64,000 bases of DNA from Calocera cornea HHB12733 (lineage: Eukaryota; Basidiomycota; Dacrymycetes; Dacrymycetales; Dacrymycetaceae): positions 34,627 through 98,626 of the forward strand of contig KV423976.1 in the NCBI GenBank assembly GCA_001632435.1, in the 5' to 3' direction. A program made the position numbers and the translations under genes. This document shows positions 62,091-64,000 of the stretch, piece by piece; position 1 is the first letter of the stretch, and every line of letters starts with the position of its first letter. The notes below the pieces were generated by a model. The model ran no database searches. It worked only from the letters and a program-made list of their open reading frames with translations, and was not told where the DNA came from.

Positions 62091-63474
62091 TCAAGGGAGA
62101 TGACAAGCCCCGAGAGGGCCATGGACACCTTGTCGTCCCTCTCCATCTGGGGCTGCCAGAGTCTGCTCAGCCCGGAGGGGCGTGAGCACGCGCGCGGTCA
62201 GCTCGGGGAGCGCGTCCCGAGCTGCTGTCTGCGGAGCGCAACGGATCGGAATCGGAATCGTCGTCAGCTTCAGGCTACGGCCGGGACGCCGCCCGGGACG
62301 GCGAAAGACGGCGCTGGGATGGGATGGGATAGCAGGGAGGGGACGCACCCGGTTCTGCGTGTCCACTTGGAGGAGCACGTACAGCAGGCTCATGCACTCG
62401 ACTGGCCGGGCGGGCTCGGACGAGTCGACGAACTCTGCGAGCGTGGGGGCGGCGGCGGGGGAGAAGAGGTCTGCGGGCTGCGGGCGGAGGAGCGCCGGGC
62501 CCAGGGTCTGCATCAGCAGCGGGGTGGAGATGGGGGATGCGACCTATTGCGGAGGGGGGTTAGTGTATGCGCGGGAGGGGAGCGGGAGGGAGCGCAGTGC
62601 GCACCGGCGATCTGAGAGCGGCCCGCACGTCCTCGTGCACCAGCCCTACGGCGGCGACGCGCATCTGCTAGAACGGGCACTCGGGGCCCAGGAAAGAGCG
62701 GAGGATCGATAGGGTTGCTAGGGGCGGGAGGAGCGCGAGGAGAGCGAAGAGGAGGCGGAAGGCTATGAAGCGCGTTGAGGGGGCTGGGGAGAGGGAGGAG
62801 AGGGGGACGAGGGGCTGCCCCCGGGCGTTAGTACGGTGCTGAATGGAGCTTGTCGGCTCGTGGGGAGCGGGGGACGGACCTGTATTATTGGCACGAGGAG
62901 ATCCTGCGACCAGTGGACGGACTGCGCCTGCGCTAGGAGTGCCAGCGCCCATAGCCAGGTGAGCACTTCCCCCGTCGCGCCTGCGCCCGCGCTGTTCCCG
63001 CCCAGCGTGCGGAGGACGACCGGCTGCGAGTGGTCGAACGCCCGGCGGACGTCGAGCTCGGCGAGCTCGGAGGGGTAGCAGTGCACGAGGAGGACGATCG
63101 CCCCCAGTGCGCTGTCCATCGAGCGTTTGCTGCCTCGGTTGCAGGCGTAGACTGCGGCTGCAGCTTCGGCGAAGTTGGTGTCGAGCAGCGTCTGGGGTGC
63201 GAGCGGTGAGTTTCCCCCAAGCGGACTGGCCGGCGCGCAGGAGCAGGCGCACCTGCATATCGTCCTACGTCGCCTGTGCGGCCTGCCAGCCCTTGCAGAC
63301 GAACGACCAGCCGGGGACAGTGTACCGGGGCTGGAGGCGCTCGAACGTGCGCTCTGCGATGCTCGCGTCGAGGCTGTCGAGCTTGTCAGTGAGGAATGCG
63401 AACATGAGTGCGGAGGAGTCGGCGGGAGGGAGGGATGGGGAGGAGGGGGGAGGTGCCGGTCGGAGGATAGTCAC
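62091..63474 (-). pseudogene. poorly resolved, possibly decaying gene (Ybp2/ALF4/glomulin-like?)
   Basis: Several minus-strand frames look like one helical-repeat protein: 'FAFLTDKLDSLDASIAERTF' (near 63400), 'AIVLLVHCYPSELAELDVRRAF' (near 63090), 'WALALLAQAQSVHWSQDLL' (near 62930), 'FIAFRLLFALLALLPPLATL' (near 62760) and 'MRVAAVGLVHEDVRAALRSP' (near 62660), then 'ECMSLLYVLLQVDTQNR' near 62385. The order recalls fungal YAP-binding/ALF4/glomulin proteins, a weak impression only. In-frame TAG codons occur after 'WQAAQAT' (about 63267) and in 'ECPF-QMRV' (about 62668). The frame change near 63180 has no convincing intron. Either the gene is decaying or the model is wrong. The start could be 63474 or 63405. 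Confidence 0.4.
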
Positions 63475-63835
63475 GTGTATTTATTGTAATGTATTGTGCA
63501 TAAGAGCGGGAGCAGAGCAGCCGCTCTGCGTGGTGGCCGGTTGTTGAACAGTCAGGAAACCGCGTGGTGTGTGGCCATGTGGGTGATGGACAGTGGAATG
63601 GCCCTACCTTGGGGTCGCCCATGTTAGTATGTCTCCTGCACACAGAGAGACTCCTGAGAGGAGGGCCCTTCACTGCTGGTCCAGGTCAGTGGATGGGGCA
63701 GGTAGGAGGAGGGCAGGGTGCTACCTTGGGGAGGTATGTCTGTCTCTCATCAAACACTCTGGGTGAGAGGGAAGAGAAGTAATAAGAAGGATGAACCCAG
63801 AACTTATTCTATGAATTGAATGGGACAAGTGGGAG
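63475..63835. other. intergenic, nothing recognised
   Basis: No conserved frame or element end was recognised between the uncertain minus-strand gene and the terminal minisatellite. Confidence 0.5.
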
Positions 63836-64000
63836 GAATGGCATGAATGGCATGAATGGCATGAATGGGCATTCACACAAATGGCACGAATGGAACGAAT
63901 GGCACGAATGGCACGAATGGGCATTCACACGAATGGCACGAATGGCACGAATGGAACAAATGGCACAAATGGCACAAATGGGACTTCACACGAATGGCAC
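63836..64000. repeat. 9-bp minisatellite with higher-order structure, running off the window
   Basis: Units of CACGAATGG (variants CATGAATGG, CACAAATGG, AACGAATGG) are repeated head to tail. About every 55 bp a GGGCATTCACACGAATGG-like segment recurs, giving a second-order unit. The array continues to the last base, so its full length is unknown. Confidence 0.9.

Overview
This 64-kb window comes from a fungal nuclear genome, most likely a basidiomycete. Genes are dense and carry many roughly 45-70 bp GT-AG introns. The housekeeping proteins (NOT1, INO80-C/Ies6, cyclophilin H, UBE2C, KDM4, Atg8-like) have fungal-type sequences, and the MATH-BTB protein resembles those of Agaricomycotina. No rRNA, tRNA, CRISPR or prokaryotic signal was seen. 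All splice models are read by eye from splice sites and frame continuity.

Layout. 1-5968: the 3' part of the CCR4-NOT scaffold gene NOT1. 5969-26680: a repeat- and transposon-rich island around one intact gene, Ies6 (16364-17012). The island holds a PIF/Harbinger element (6487-9464), a Tc1 element nested in another Tc1 element (10784-13847), an inverted-repeat structure around telomere-like repeats (15511-15893), and a 9.6-kb composite palindrome (16761-26329). The palindrome is built from a ~165-bp satellite, a decayed pogo element, and an inverted partial copy of Ies6 that is split by a Harbinger-type MITE. Several arrays of an 18-bp degenerate repeat (conserved core GCGGAAGCAAA, variable remainder) occur in this island, and another lies near 37.5 kb.

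26686-56609 is the gene-rich part: cyclophilin H, two small unknown genes sharing one exon, a MATH-BTB protein, a peroxisomal 4CL-like acyl-CoA ligase, the APC/C E2 UBE2C, a KDM4-type demethylase, a small secreted GPI-anchor-like protein, a degenerate TBC-domain protein, a divergent Atg8/LC3-like protein, and a tandem pair of large low-complexity paralogs with a shared C-terminal block. 56855-61525 holds two TA-flanked DDE transposons side by side. The first carries one nonsense codon. The second (59654-61525) looks intact, with perfect 43-bp terminal inverted repeats. 62091-63474 contains a poorly resolved, possibly decaying minus-strand gene, and the window ends in a 9-bp minisatellite.

The ordinary genes do not form an obvious pathway cluster. 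They mix mRNA decay, chromatin, splicing-associated, ubiquitin and autophagy functions. The most unusual material is structural: the 18-bp arrays, the palindrome with its satellite, and the telomere-like inverted repeat.
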